This document shows, piece after piece, positions 10,605 through 22,100 of a stretch of 64,000 bases of DNA; position 1 is the first letter of the stretch, and each line of letters opens with the position of its first letter. This DNA is from Scleroderma bovista (Eukaryota > Basidiomycota > Agaricomycetes > Boletales > Sclerodermataceae), in NCBI GenBank assembly GCA_037178675.1, contig JAYMGJ010000314.1:147444-211443 (forward strand), given 5' to 3'. The position numbers and the translations under genes are program-made. The notes under the pieces were generated by a model that saw nothing but the letters and a program-made list of their open reading frames with translations, searched no databases and had not been told where the DNA came from.

Positions 10605-12048
10605 TTACTTCCGCTTTGGAGGAAGAGCTGCTAATTTGGCATCAAACCCATGGATGCCCTCCCTCTCTGCAGGGGTATGATGACTTGTATTGGGGGTTTG
10701 AGACCGCCTTTTCGCCGGTCTCCCAACGTCATCATCAGCCTCTAACGCATGCTTCTTCAATACTGATGGCCAATTTAATGGGAATTCATGTGATTGCGTC
10801 TGTTCTGGAGGAGTTGGTCCTCGCATAACCTGATCACAGACACCATCAAATTGCACAGCTGGTTCATCTGGCTATTGGATGAGCATCTAGATATCCATTA
10901 CACAAATGCGAAAATACTTACCGGCAGGTGGATTTGATGTTTCCATTTCCTGGGGTGCTGGGCCTGTGCAGGTGATCATCATGAACGAGATTTTATACAA
11001 ATAGAAACATACCATGATCGTCGAGGGGATTTTCCTGACCAGTCATTGTTGCATCATCCTATAAATATCGGGGATCTTCAGTTATGGCATCCTTTTACAT
11101 GAGAAGGGAGAGATGCCATACCTGGCTTGGATCTGGGAGGTTTTCCTCTCCATTCCTGTCATCCTTCCCCCGCTCCCGATCCTGGTCCTCTACATTCTTA
11201 GGATGTGTCCCCTCACCATCCCATTCCACCCATGATGATACTTTCCATGGAAAATAAGTCCATTGTGCATGAGTATATATTTAACACTCACTCCACTGAG
11301 GATCCAATTTCTGCGTGTACCAGGTCTCTACCTCTTTCCACAACTTTAAAAAGTCATTCTTGGGCACATTGTCGATGTTATACCCATATTTCCTCCCCTC
11401 GAGATTGGAGGGAAGGCGTTTAGCATATTTCTCCCAATCTGATGCATGAATAAGTGACTGTGTTACAATTAAAGTAGATGGAACATCACCAAATTGAGTG
11501 AGAGACATGCGCTCGATGTTCGTAGGACACTGTCTTCTGAACTGTGTCACTGTCTTTGGATCATGTCGGCCTATGAGGAACTCTGTGATGAGATATTCCT
11601 CGTAGTTGCGGCTTTTATGTTGAGGAACCTTCGTAATATCTTCGTTTATGAGGGGGCGAATGGTCGCCTCAATAACATTGTCGAGGTGGACGAGATTTTT
11701 GACGAGGGTCGGAAAGAACTTCGTGAATGACTTTCCACGTCGTGTTTTGTACAAGAGAAAGAGTTTTATCAGGAGGTAGTACCTCCAGAATGTTGCCTCC
11801 AGATATCTGCGATAGAGTTGTGGCAGATAGACACGATGGGACGTCGTAGGAACTTCATCGTTGATATTCGTTTGCTTGATCTCGAATATATTTGTATTTT
11901 CATCTACATCGTGTATTGTGTACTTGACCTGTGTTATGTACTCCTTCTGGAGTTCAGTGACAGTTCCCCGTTGCCAGTAGTAGTCAGACATGAGGTTGGA
12001 ATGTGTTATGAAGTATGTGGATGGTGCAGTGGCAATTGTAGATGACAA
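10605..12048 (-). CDS. Hypothetical protein A2, six exons, paralogue of A1
   Basis: Exons (minus): 12048-11490, 11438-11292, 11240-11122, 11058-11013, 10963-10922 and 10867-10605, with GT-AG introns of 49-63 nt. The conserved N-terminal domain (~200 aa) contains YLITEFLIGRHDP..VTQFRRQCPTNIERMSLTQ, and the first intron splits the Asp codon before WEKYAKRL exactly as in A1. A second intron follows WYTQKLDPQW, at the place equivalent to the likely second intron of A1. The tail is acidic and low-complexity (VEWDGEGTHPKNVEDQDRER...), ending with a possible nuclear signal (GRPAKRRS) and PPKRK. Upstream, the N-terminal third is rich in aromatic and basic residues. Function unknown; a DNA- or chromatin-associated role is only a guess from the tail. 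It lies 60 bases beyond array 2b. Confidence 0.7.
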
Positions 12049-12509
12049 AGAATGCTTTCAATGCCACTTTCCTAATATGATCGCTTTGTGTTATTACAGA
12101 TTTTAAAACCTATTTCAAGTGGCAATGGACGCTTCATCCTCATGTGTAGGTTATTCAAAAACTCTGGTCCACCATCTACAAACTACCACAGCTAGCTATG
12201 GCCGAATATTTTAAGTGTGTTGTTCGGTAACTTTCCATTCCTTCAGTCGTAGTCCCGCACAAGTCTTATCGTTGATTGGCCGGATCTTCCGGGTCTAATG
12301 GTCTCACCCTCAACTCTCTCACCTGCCCACAATGCCTCATCTTGGTTTGCAACTAAACATTTTAACTTGCGACCACCATCAGCGCATTAAATAGTGAATA
12401 GATCGCTGCTCAATTTTGGGCATATTTGGTGGATTTGTCATTGTTAGTGTCGTTGTAGTTCCCCTGTGATACCTAGTTACTCCGGAAGCCATGATGTCTG
12501 ATGGGGTAA

Positions 12510-12734
12510 TCAGGATGGCTGGGATGATGGGTTAGATCTCTTCTCCCGATAATGGTTCAAGACCCTATGGAGGTGGGCGGCCGCAGAACGGGTGTTCTGT
12601 CTTTCTAATCGATATACGATAAGCTGTAAGCCAACAATTGTGTCGTCAGATGAAGCATCTTGTGGCGGGGGCGGTGACTCCTCCCGACTCGGGAAGGATG
12701 ATGGAGTGGGTTCTGTCCTCCCGAAAGAGGCCAT
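12510..12734 (-). CDS. Small hypothetical ORF, 74 aa
   Basis: A single open frame. It has a Pro/Ser-rich N-terminus (PTPSSFPSREESPPPPQDASSDD) and a helical, basic C-terminus (LIVYRLERQNTRSAAAHLHRVLNHYREKR). The amphipathic C-terminal helix looks protein-like, but there is no supporting intron or recognised family. The flanking stretch 12060-12500 shows nothing else. It may be a remnant of a longer gene. Confidence 0.3.
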   Translation of the reverse strand: MASFGRTEPTPSSFPSREESPPPPQDASSDDTIVGLQLIVYRLERQNTRSAAAHLHRVLNHYREKRSNPSSQPS

Positions 12735-13324
12735 TACCAGGAGCTACTGATTAGTTGGAGAATATAAAGAATATAAGAATAGTAATGGTGGTGGTGGTGG
12801 TGGTAGGCATTGTCTACTTTGCAGAGAGCCTGCTGAGCTCTTCAAGACAAATAAAAACAGCATATATCATTACAGGCGCTCTACCTACGGGCGAGTGATG
12901 CTGGGCGATGAGTCGTGACATAGATACCCTAATCAGCAGCAGCCTTCTCCTCACCGAAAGTCAAAACATCGACAGGAGGACCTTAATGCCCACCATAGTA
13001 TCTTTATAGGCTCGCCATCCTGGTCGAGCAGAAATGCAGCCCAAATGGATGGCATGGCACACATTGAAACACGTGTTTTGGTGAGGCAATGATAGCATTG
13101 CGGTTGAGCAGAAAGGCTTGAGCTCCGATGGTGGGCCCGACACATTTTGAAAGGCTCCTGAGCCCGACGCACACTGAAACATGATGCCAATGCGTTCAGA
13201 GTGTCACTGCCGCTACGGCTCGTTGAGAAAGCACAAACAAAAGAACCGCCACGACCGCACACTGCACAGCATGACATGCCACGGTTGATACCATAGTCAC
13301 CGGCTCAATCAGCGTATATTTTTG

Positions 13325-13720
13325 GTTTGAGATACGATATCTTTGATAATGAGAGAGAGACGATCACCACCCACCCTTTGGTCGCCGAGTGGCACCTGGC
13401 AGTTGCGGTCAGGACCCAAGTTGCCAACGAAAGTGCTGGACTGGACCGTCAGTGTGACGGTCAGGCTATGATTTGCACGCGAGATTTGCACACGGTTTTT
13501 TTTACAGCGAGATTGCATTGTAAGATGTGATGTCTTCGATGGTGAGAGAGCAATGATCACCGTGCACGCTTTTGTCGCCGCTCGAGACCCAAGTTGTCAA
13601 AAGAAAGTGCAGCAACATGCGGGACGCCATGTCAGTCGTGAAAGCATGACCCATCGAAGGATCCCTCACCAGCATTTACCGTTCACGCTTTGGTCGCCAA
13701 GCGTCACCGCGCAGCTGCTC
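13325..13720. repeat. Diverged ~190-bp direct repeats in a gene-free stretch
   Basis: Three degraded copies. One runs from GATACGATATCTTTGATAAT with GAGAGAGACGATCACC and CCTTTGGTCGCCGAGTGGCA (13329 on). Another has GATGTGATGTCTTCGATGG, GAGAGAGCAATGATCACC and GCTTTTGTCGCCGCT (13525 on). A partial third has TTCACGCTTTGGTCGCC (near 13682). All are followed by CAAGTTG.CAA..AAAGTGC-like text. No gene is seen between 12740 and 13920. Confidence 0.6.
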
Positions 13721-13923
13721 AAAAGATGGATATGGACGACTAAGATCTGAGCGGCGTCAACGATGATGCTGAAGTGACGCAAAAGTGATGCTGAAATGAC
13801 ACGGTGGACGCAATTACCACCGAACCGCCGGTATCTGCAGGCTTACAGTATGTAGATAGATGTATTATACAATGAAATGTTTGTACATCCACATGACGCA
13901 TACATAGAGGGTATACATAAAGT

Positions 13924-16589
13924 CTAAACTGCCTTTGGACCACATATACGACGCTGAATTCGTTTCTTTTTCATGTAGCGGCCACCTCCTAAGTCAAGGA
14001 TGTCCGTCGAAGAACAAATACTGATACCTTCGCCAGACACCAGACGTGTATGGTCCCTCTTCGTGAGGCAGAACGGCTGAAAGTCCTGAGCATCCGTCTC
14101 TGAGGGCTCCTGGTTGTTCAGGTACAAACACGTTAGGCGGAGAATCGAGATCACCGCCTCGTGGTTGAGCGGTGGCACTGTGTTCTCCACAGCGCGAGGT
14201 CGCTTGGATCCAGTGAGATAATTGACTTTGACGGGCTCGCGAGTGTTGCGAATGTACTGGTGCTGTTCGCGAACAAGTGCAGATAGCGCGCCAACGCATG
14301 GAGAGAGTTCGTTGTAGTAATCGGTGATATCGTCGAGGTGGTCGTTAGATGACATACAGCCCTCCTTATTATTTGCGAAAACCGCTAAGTCATTACCTTC
14401 ATACCACCCTTCCAAAGCCAACTTTGTGCACAAATCATTGCGTAACTGGCTTTTCGGGCCGTTATAAAGTGTGACGATCCAACACAAAACGTAGACGAAT
14501 GATTCGAGGTCGTGGGCAGGGGTGTGCTGTACTGGTGTATTGGCAGTGCGAAGAAGTTCCGTAGCCATGAATGGAAGTGTACCCTGTTTATGTGCTGTGA
14601 GATCTAGAGAATGATGCTGGTCCACCAGGCTCACCGTACGATCCCCAGGTCCAGCTGTGCGACCCAATTGATCAACCTTGATCGCATAGTCAAAGTCGAT
14701 GAGTAAACCCCGTACCCTGACGGTGTCATCGGGGAGTGTTTCCTCGTATATCATGGCATTGTTGATGCTGACATCACGATGTAAGTACCCACGCACCCAC
14801 ATCTCCCTGTGGGCTGTTTATCGATCAGAAGTAATATCACGGTGATAAATGATTTCTTACCGATAACAAGATCAAGGAGACATGTAACAACCTCCAAGGG
14901 ACTTGCAGCATGCGTGATCGGACGCCCAGCAGGGGTAAGAATGAGTCGTCGGCGAACACGATGGTCGCATTGCCGCTTGAAGAGTGACATGAAGGTTGGA
15001 GGGCGACGAAGCGAAGTCGAGTCATCGCGACCGTCCCGCTGAACGGTCCAAGCCTTCTCCACTTTGGGAACACAATCGACATCCTTCAGCCCTTCGAGAA
15101 TTTCCTCTTCTAATAATTGGCGCTCGACATTCACCCACGAATCCTTGATTACGAAAATTTCTTTTTGATCGCTGCCCGGTGGAACCGACTTAGAAACAAA
15201 CCAGACGGTAGTGGCACGTCCCCGGATGACACTACTGGAGAAACACTTTGCAACGATGAAATATTGCACGCCATCTACATAGATCACAGGGTGGAGTCGG
15301 CAATCGAACGTATCTTCCAGGCCCAGCCACGAAGTCTGAGCGAATGTGGCAGCGCAGAGTGTACGAAGGAGTGGGAGAGGAGATTCATGCAGGTCATACG
15401 AGCGGGAGTACACACCCCCAGCGCGATCATACATACATAAGCGATATTTCCTGCTGTGGAAAGAAAGAGAGTAGGAGAACGCTCTATTGGGTTGCGCGTC
15501 GAACATTGCTAGCACTTTGCTTTCGATTTGCACAAAAAGATTTAAGGTTTGTTGTCTGGAAGTCAGCTCCGCTGTCATGAGCACGTCTGCCCAACCCGGA
15601 GGCCCAGTGACTCCATCTGCGGGTCGTCGAACCAAGACGGAATCGGGTTTGAGCAGGGAATCGCCCGGTAGAGGTTGTGTAGCAGCCACTGAAGACCAGA
15701 GTCTCGGAGGGAATTCGTACTTAGGTCGACGAGAGGACCATGATGCAGACACACAGTGATCTGACGGAACCGAAGACAGAGGGGAGGATGTGGGGGTGGA
15801 CATATCGGGGGCAACTGTGGTAGGTATGGATGCGTTGGCAGATGCGGTTGCTGTGTTCAAAGACAATGGTCTTGACATTGATGTACTAGACTCTGTATGT
15901 GATTCAGAAGATGGGGAACATAGAGGAGATACATCAGGGGTAGACACAGCGGGAGTTGATGTTGGCGTCGATGCATTGGCAAGCAGGGGTTGGGTTGGGT
16001 TGGGGATGGATGTAGTGGAAGTAAATGTGGCAGGTGCGGATGCGCCACGCTTTGAGGGTGAGATAGGAGACAATTGCGCGGGTGTAGATGTATCTGTCTT
16101 GGAAGGCGAAGAACAGGAGGGATCAGTGGTCCCTAGCAGGACGTCCGTGGTAGAGGAACGTTCATCGTCGTGATGGTGGATCAGTGCATCCATAATTGTG
16201 CTCATGAATGTACTAAGTTCCTTCTCCTCTTGTCCTGAACTAAGTCTATGCTGGTTCTCTACTTTATGCAATATTGGTGGCAAATACTGCGTGTTCCACT
16301 GCTTCTTGGACGAGTCATATAGCGGCTGCCCGTCGGGTCCCGTCAGCGCATTGAGTAATTCAGTATTGGGGACTACCGGTAAAATTTCGTCAGGGAACCA
16401 GCAATCTGCGATGATATCTCCCTTATAACAACTGGACGGGACTGCATTCTCGTCGAAAATGCTGACGCGTAGTTCCGAGTGAAAGCTTTCCTTCAATGCA
16501 GGAAGGTCGAAATTCTGAACATTGCGAGGGACTGATGATGTTTTGAATTTTCTAGGTGTCTCGCTGTTGAATTTGGTTTGTCGTGGCAT
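13924..16589 (-). CDS. FunK1-type fungal protein kinase
   Basis: Exon 1 is 16589-14861 and exon 2 is 14813-13924, separated by a 47-nt GTAAGA...ACAG intron that splits the Ala codon before HREMWVRGYLHRD. This is the 872-aa product from MPRQTKFN; an upstream in-frame ATG at 16634 would add 15 residues. I prefer 16589 because TPRKFKTSSVP then sits near the N-terminus, as TPLKLRTTSVP does in the second kinase here. Kinase signatures are YLHRDVSINNAM (catalytic loop, ~588), LLIDFDYA (DFD in place of DFG), GTLPFMATELL and the HDLESFVYVLCW motif typical of FunK1. Residues ~130-250 are a Ser/Thr/Pro-rich linker. FunK1 kinases are greatly expanded in mushrooms and often transposon-associated; substrates are unknown. 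The gene appears intact. Confidence 0.85.
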
Positions 16590-16696
16590 GTTGGGGACGA
16601 TGAGGGCAAGGAACCGTGTGAAAACATGCCACATATTTATCCAGCATAGTCACATCACAAAGAACTTGGACAAGAATGGAACAACATCACGTGTCC

Positions 16697-17206
16697 TCAA
16701 ACTTTGCTATCAGCCTTTATAATCACCTTGTTTACAAGGTCCCTGCGTAGTCTGGTGACCAGACTGTCTATGAAGCGGTAGTACTTAGTGTAAAGCTGTC
16801 GATAGACAGTCTGGTAAAACTGGGTTTGAATTGATATGGGGCCAGGGGTGCCAGTGCGGAAGTCGCACGATTGGTTCTTGTAGAAGGTGCCGCGACCGTT
16901 AGGTCCATTCTGATCTCCACCGCGCCCTCCGTTTCGTCTGTTGGACGGGTAGGGTTCATGGCGACGAGTGTTGTCTTGGGTCTGGCCGAAGTTGGCCCTC
17001 TCTGAGGTGGTGTGAGCACGGCGGGCCTTACTCGTTGGTAAGTGCTTACGGGTCATGGTATCCGCAGCGAATCGATCGAAGATGACGCGGGTGAGGTACC
17101 TGGACTGTCCTCCGCCGCGCTTGTTCTTCTTCTTTGCACGTTCGGTTTTCGCGAGTCCGAATGCGGGTGGTAAAGGGTACCGCATGGCTGCGTAGGTTTC
17201 CTGCAC
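16697..17206 (-). CDS. Possible hypothetical gene with an RGG-rich segment
   Basis: A 169-codon open frame upstream of the kinase and on the same strand. It is basic, with KTERAKKKNKRGGGQSR and a Gly/Arg/Asn patch (RRNGGRGGDQNGPNGRG) suggestive of nucleic-acid binding, then FYQTVYRQLYTKYYRFIDSL near the end. GC3 is high and a donor-like GTAAGTGCAG lies just upstream, so it may be the last exon of a spliced gene. A perfect 14-bp inverted repeat (ACCAGACTGTCTAT at 16757 and its complement at 16803) lies inside it. I cannot name a family, and it may be spurious. Confidence 0.25.
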   Translation of the reverse strand: MQETYAAMRYPLPPAFGLAKTERAKKKNKRGGGQSRYLTRVIFDRFAADTMTRKHLPTSKARRAHTTSERANFGQTQDNTRRHEPYPSNRRNGGRGGDQNGPNGRGTFYKNQSCDFRTGTPGPISIQTQFYQTVYRQLYTKYYRFIDSLVTRLRRDLVNKVIIKADSKV

Positions 17207-17517
17207 TTACTGTTTGCAATTGGAGTATGAAACTGAAGGGTGTTTAGTGTCCAGGATGACCCATTTGCCGATTCCAAGCGTGCACCAGCCCAACCAGCTG
17301 TGCCAGAGCAGGCTGCTGCGGCGCTCTCACCTGCTGAGACAATCCATGTACCAGAGTAAGCCCCGTCGTGTATGTGTGTCTGTGCGCGTTTTTTACCGAG
17401 CTTGCAGGCCATTCGACCCACGTTCACCAAGAGACGACACGATGATGCCAGTAGCTGAACCAGTAACAATCCCACTTCGCCCATTCCACGAAGTCATTCC
17501 GGCCCGGTCAGTCATGA

Positions 17518-18878
17518 ATGTCCTTTGGGGATGGACTGTTATTTGACGCACCCCATAGACCCTCTCGTCAAACATCCGGATACAGTCTTGCAGACCGTAG
17601 GGACTACCTTAGCAAGGCAGAGTAAGCTCTTCCCCAAAATTCTACCGCACTTTTCCTGACATCCCTTTTTCAGCGAACGTCGTCCCCTCGTATCCCGTAC
17701 GTCAACGCCACCCATCGATACTTCCTTCCGCTCCTCCAATCCCCTTGTCACACAACCCACTCCCCGATGGGCACAACCACCCCAATTCGACGTCAACGGA
17801 TCCGCAAGGAACTACAGCTACGGGTCAGTCACGACGCCCTACGCCGACCGCGGATGGTTTGAGTACATACTTCCCCACGGACTCAGATACTTCGGCAACC
17901 CGCGTAAAAGCGCAACCACCGACCTCGATCTGCGAAACTTTTCCAAACTCGACCAGGTCACGAGTGCTATTGATACGGTGGCCAGCGTACCGGAGGGATG
18001 CGAAATATGGGTTAGACCGAGCTACAAGGCGACGGGATGGAGGAGACCGAAGACGCCCGGACGGCTTGTCATTTATTGGGTGGACCATCGGTACCGTCGC
18101 ATCCTGAACAAGATGCCTTCCGATGATCTGCCCCTGTCGGGAGAAGACGATAGTGCGTTCTCGTACCTACTTCCTTGATATCAGAGGTGCTCATGTTTTT
18201 ACAGGGCTCGATGACGAGTTCAGATACTGGTCCTATGTCGAGATGCACCCCGCTCATGTCGTTCTTACACGCCCGTCGACACAGGAGGCCGCCGACGCCC
18301 TTCATTGGTCCTATACCGATCGGCTTCTTGCGCATCCCCAGCCCATCCAGCCTCTGTTTAGCCAGGAGGAATGTCAGGAACTCATCAGGCTCCTTAACGG
18401 TGCGGCCACGGTGCATCCCTACACTGTCTTGCCGTTTCTGATACATAGTTCCTCCACAGATCCTGCCCAGCAATCTAGTCTTTCATACACGCACATGGTC
18501 GCGCGAATTCCATTACGAGTCGGTATGTTCTGTTTTTGCATTGACTGCACGGAATCCCCGTCTAATCTTATACATGCAGCACATTGGCGCCAGGTCCACT
18601 TCAGGCCGCACAGACCCCTACCCCGCGACATCAGCCATATGCACACTGCAAAGCACACGCCGATCCTCGTGGCCAACGTAGAGGCGGCGTGTGTGCGCTT
18701 CGAGGAGCTAGGCGTCCAGTTCAAGAAGCGCCTCACCGATGGTAAGATGAAGAACATTGCATTTATCTTGGATCCTGATGGGTGAGTCATCTGCTTGTGT
18801 ACTAGAATGATTCATGATTGATGCACAGTGGCTGGCAGGTACTGGATTGAGGTTGTACCCCATAGGCTCGAAATTTAA
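17518..18878 (+). CDS. Chimeric gene: WW-like fungal protein fused to the glyoxalase I C-terminus
   Basis: Exons: 17518-17621, 17674-18152, 18205-18399, 18460-18522, 18580-18781 and 18839-18878. They total 1083 nt (360 aa) with every junction in phase. Residues ~70-275 follow a fungal WW-like orphan family (inferred): [15 protein letters not shown], then [64 protein letters not shown]. After RPHRPLPRD the sequence changes to [38 protein letters not shown] and YWIEVV, the C-terminal part of lactoylglutathione lyase (glyoxalase I), including the metal-ligand Glu of WIE. The final intron (57 nt) is also placed as expected inside glyoxalase. The N-terminal glyoxalase half is absent, so glyoxalase activity is not expected. 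Fusion by exon capture is inferred. The gene is convergent with the adenylate cyclase. Confidence 0.7.
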
Positions 18879-19131
18879 GTATGCAGGACTGAATTTGAAG
18901 GAAGGTTTGTAGTCATACACTCAAAAGCGCATTTACCTGACCACCCATCAATAAGTCGGAAGGGGGGATTGTTTTAAGAAATGTGTTCTGGTCTGAAAGT
19001 ACTGTTTCATTTCGAATATGTAAAAACCATACTATGTACAAGTGGAGCGCTAGGAACAACAAGCAAATAGCACAAGCTCACGAACAAGATGTTAATAAGT
19101 GTACATAAACAAGTCAGGAAGAATAAGGGTA

Positions 19132-22100
19132 CTAACTACCAATCAAAGATGAAAGGGCATGAAGTGTTCGTCCATCTATACCACCATGGTTCCGAAGAGC
19201 TGTTAAAACAGCAGTCGAGTCTTTTGCCACAGCCTTGGCTGCGAGTGCGGATGCAGCGTTCTCCAGTCGCATGATCAAAGAATCGAGCAACATCATGAAT
19301 TCGATGTCCGTCATCTTTTCATTCATAGGGGGAAGTAAGACGTTCACGTCACAATGTTGATATGCAGTTCCATCTTCCACAAGCTCCTGTGTGCCGTTTC
19401 GGCTTGGTTCGGCAGGTGGCCTGAAGACGCGTGAGGATGCAAGTGCTTCGAAGCGTAGACACAATACTGCAAGCTCCTTGATCTGATTCACAGTCCATTG
19501 CACCCTGGCAGGTGCCACCGAGGTAGCCATAGACGCTGCGTTCAGCTCCTGCCTCCCCACCACCTGTGTAGGATATATGAGCGATACCATTTCAGGAGCC
19601 TCAAGGCCCTTGAGTTTGATCTCGCCGACGGGGATAACTTCGATTCCCACCCTCCGGATTCCATCGATGGCTTGGGGTGGCTGGGACTTTGAGTACTCCG
19701 TCGCAGGTCCCATCCTCGTGATGCGGGCGTCAATCTCACGGACGACATCCGCACTGCACATGATTTGTCCACCTCCAGCGTGCCCGCAGATTCGGGCAGC
19801 ACGTATGACCATAGGCCCAAAGTAATCCATCCGATTGGTGATGGGGTCTGGCTCGCATACAGGCACACCGCAGTGAAGTCCCATGCGTACGGACAGCCCG
19901 CGCGCGATTACGTTGCCCTCAGCATCAGACACCTCCCTACCCTCGTGACATTCCAAAATCTCCAATGGCCATTGTTCGTGTAGCAATTGAAGTTGGATAA
20001 TTAGACACCACCACAACGCAGCAAGAGTCGTTGGGAATGAACACATGAAAGCGTCGCCTTCCGTCTTGACGACATACCCACCACATATGCGCAGATATCT
20101 CCGCAGGAGATTGTTGTGCAGCCGCATCGCAGTCGGCATCCCTGGGTTGGTGTCCCAAAGCTGTGTGGAGTTGCGAATGTCGGTGAATACCAAACACAAG
20201 TGGCCCACCGGAGGTGACACCTCCCCGTCCAGTCTGGCGATCGTTCGATCGGAAATATCAGACTTTTTCGCTCCACGTTTCTTCGTCGAGCTGTATGCAT
20301 CCCGGTCGAGCGCCGTGTCGATGTCAAGCTGCTCTGATTGGAACAAATCCGCAACACAAATGACCATGATCATTATGCTGCCATCAGACCCATAGCTGAT
20401 CGCAAAGTCACGTAGTTTCTGTGCTGCAATCATCGGGTCCGGCATCTCGGGGCGTGCTATGTCAACGGCTGTTTGGTACGAGATGTAATCCCACAAGCCG
20501 CTGTTTGCGATAATGACGAACTCATCTTGCTCTGTAAGTTGTCGCTCGCACATGTCCGGACGAGAATTTACGACAGGGAAGTCATGAAAGAATCCAAACG
20601 CACGAGATGTGTCAAGGGAGCCATGGATGAGGCCTTTGGGAGAGATCCATCCCTCGGCATTACGGATTCGGTGTGTCTCGTCGCGATCGAAAGGGTCGTG
20701 CCTTTTTGAGATGAGCGTCGCGCTGCCATGGCATGATATCACGGCCAACGCCTGACCCGCATTAGCTACATAGAGTGTCTTCCCGATGAAGTAGAGTACA
20801 ATTCCTTCCGCGCCGGTGCCCCGATACGATCCGTCGAAGGTGGTCGTCGCGCCAGTCGATCCGCTAGCTTGGGACATCTTGCGGTGTGATGACACATCAG
20901 AATATAAAGAGTCGTGGAGCATCTTGTTCAGCCTCAAGAAGGTCCTCCTCAATGCGTCGGTCACATTTTCCCCCTTTGTTGTATCCAACTTCTTCAAGTG
21001 ATCAGTGAACTGATTCACGAAGTTGTCCTGGAGGAACTTGGATAGGTGGTTGTTACTCAAGGGCGCATGCGTGCGCCCAAACATCGCAAAGACGGCCTGG
21101 TCCTGGTCCTGATTTCCCTGAAAGTTCGGGTGAACGAGGTCGAACATAGTAGGGTATCCGCTCAGCCCGAGGTTATCGGCAATACCGTATGACATTTTAT
21201 TCACTTCAGATAGCGATGTACGCACGCGGCGGTTTACGCTCTCGTCTGGAATGTTTGGGGCAAATGTCGTCGTGACGTCTATCAGGCCCAGCACGCGCAG
21301 CTGGTGTAGCTCAGAAAAATCGGCGAGGAGGCGTCTGTTGTCCTCTTCGTCGGTCGAACGGCGTTTTACAGCTGTGTTTTCGGGTTTAATTTCCAGCCGT
21401 TTGTTTCCAGAGAGGTTGAGGTACTTAAGGTTTTGATTGAAATTCCTGTAGTGCATATTAGTACATGCCCAAGCGACGGAAAAGTACAAATACACTTACC
21501 AATTCCAATCAAATTCCCAATTATTGATATTATACCTCAGTGCATTGCTACCCACATCGAGAACCGTTAGACTCTGCACTTTGCCCAGCTCGTGCGGTAG
21601 GGTCTGCAGCTTGTTCCCATTCAAGAACAGCACGGATAGCCGACCTAGCCTGTACAAATCTTCCGTTGGGATACATGTGAGCTGGTTCCCACTTAGATAG
21701 AGCTCCTCGAGTTTGCACAAGCCCCGAAAGAATGTAGCAGGAATCTCCTGGATATCGTTAAACGATAGGTTAAGTACGCGCAGCTCTTTCAGGACCATGA
21801 ATGGGGGAAGAGATTCATTGGTCAGACGATTCTCGCCGACATAGAGGCGCTCGAGCGAGTACGCGAGCAGTGGAGCTGGCTGGGCAGGTGGCGGATTCTG
21901 TAGCGAAGGCTCTGTTAAGAGGTTGCGAACGGCATAATATCGTCTGCTAGGAAGCGCGGGTGGCACGTCGAGTGTGATGCCAGTGCCAGGAGGGTCATGC
22001 CATAATTCCAGTAAGTTTGAAGTGACATTGATCGTGGTGAGCGATGCACAGTTCCAGAGGGAAGCTGGGAGGTGTTTGAGGCTATTATAATGAGCGTCGA

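Noticed and set aside
15790..16173. 127-codon plus-strand ORF
   Set aside because: It is the shadow of the Ser/Thr/Pro-rich linker of the FunK1 kinase on the other strand.
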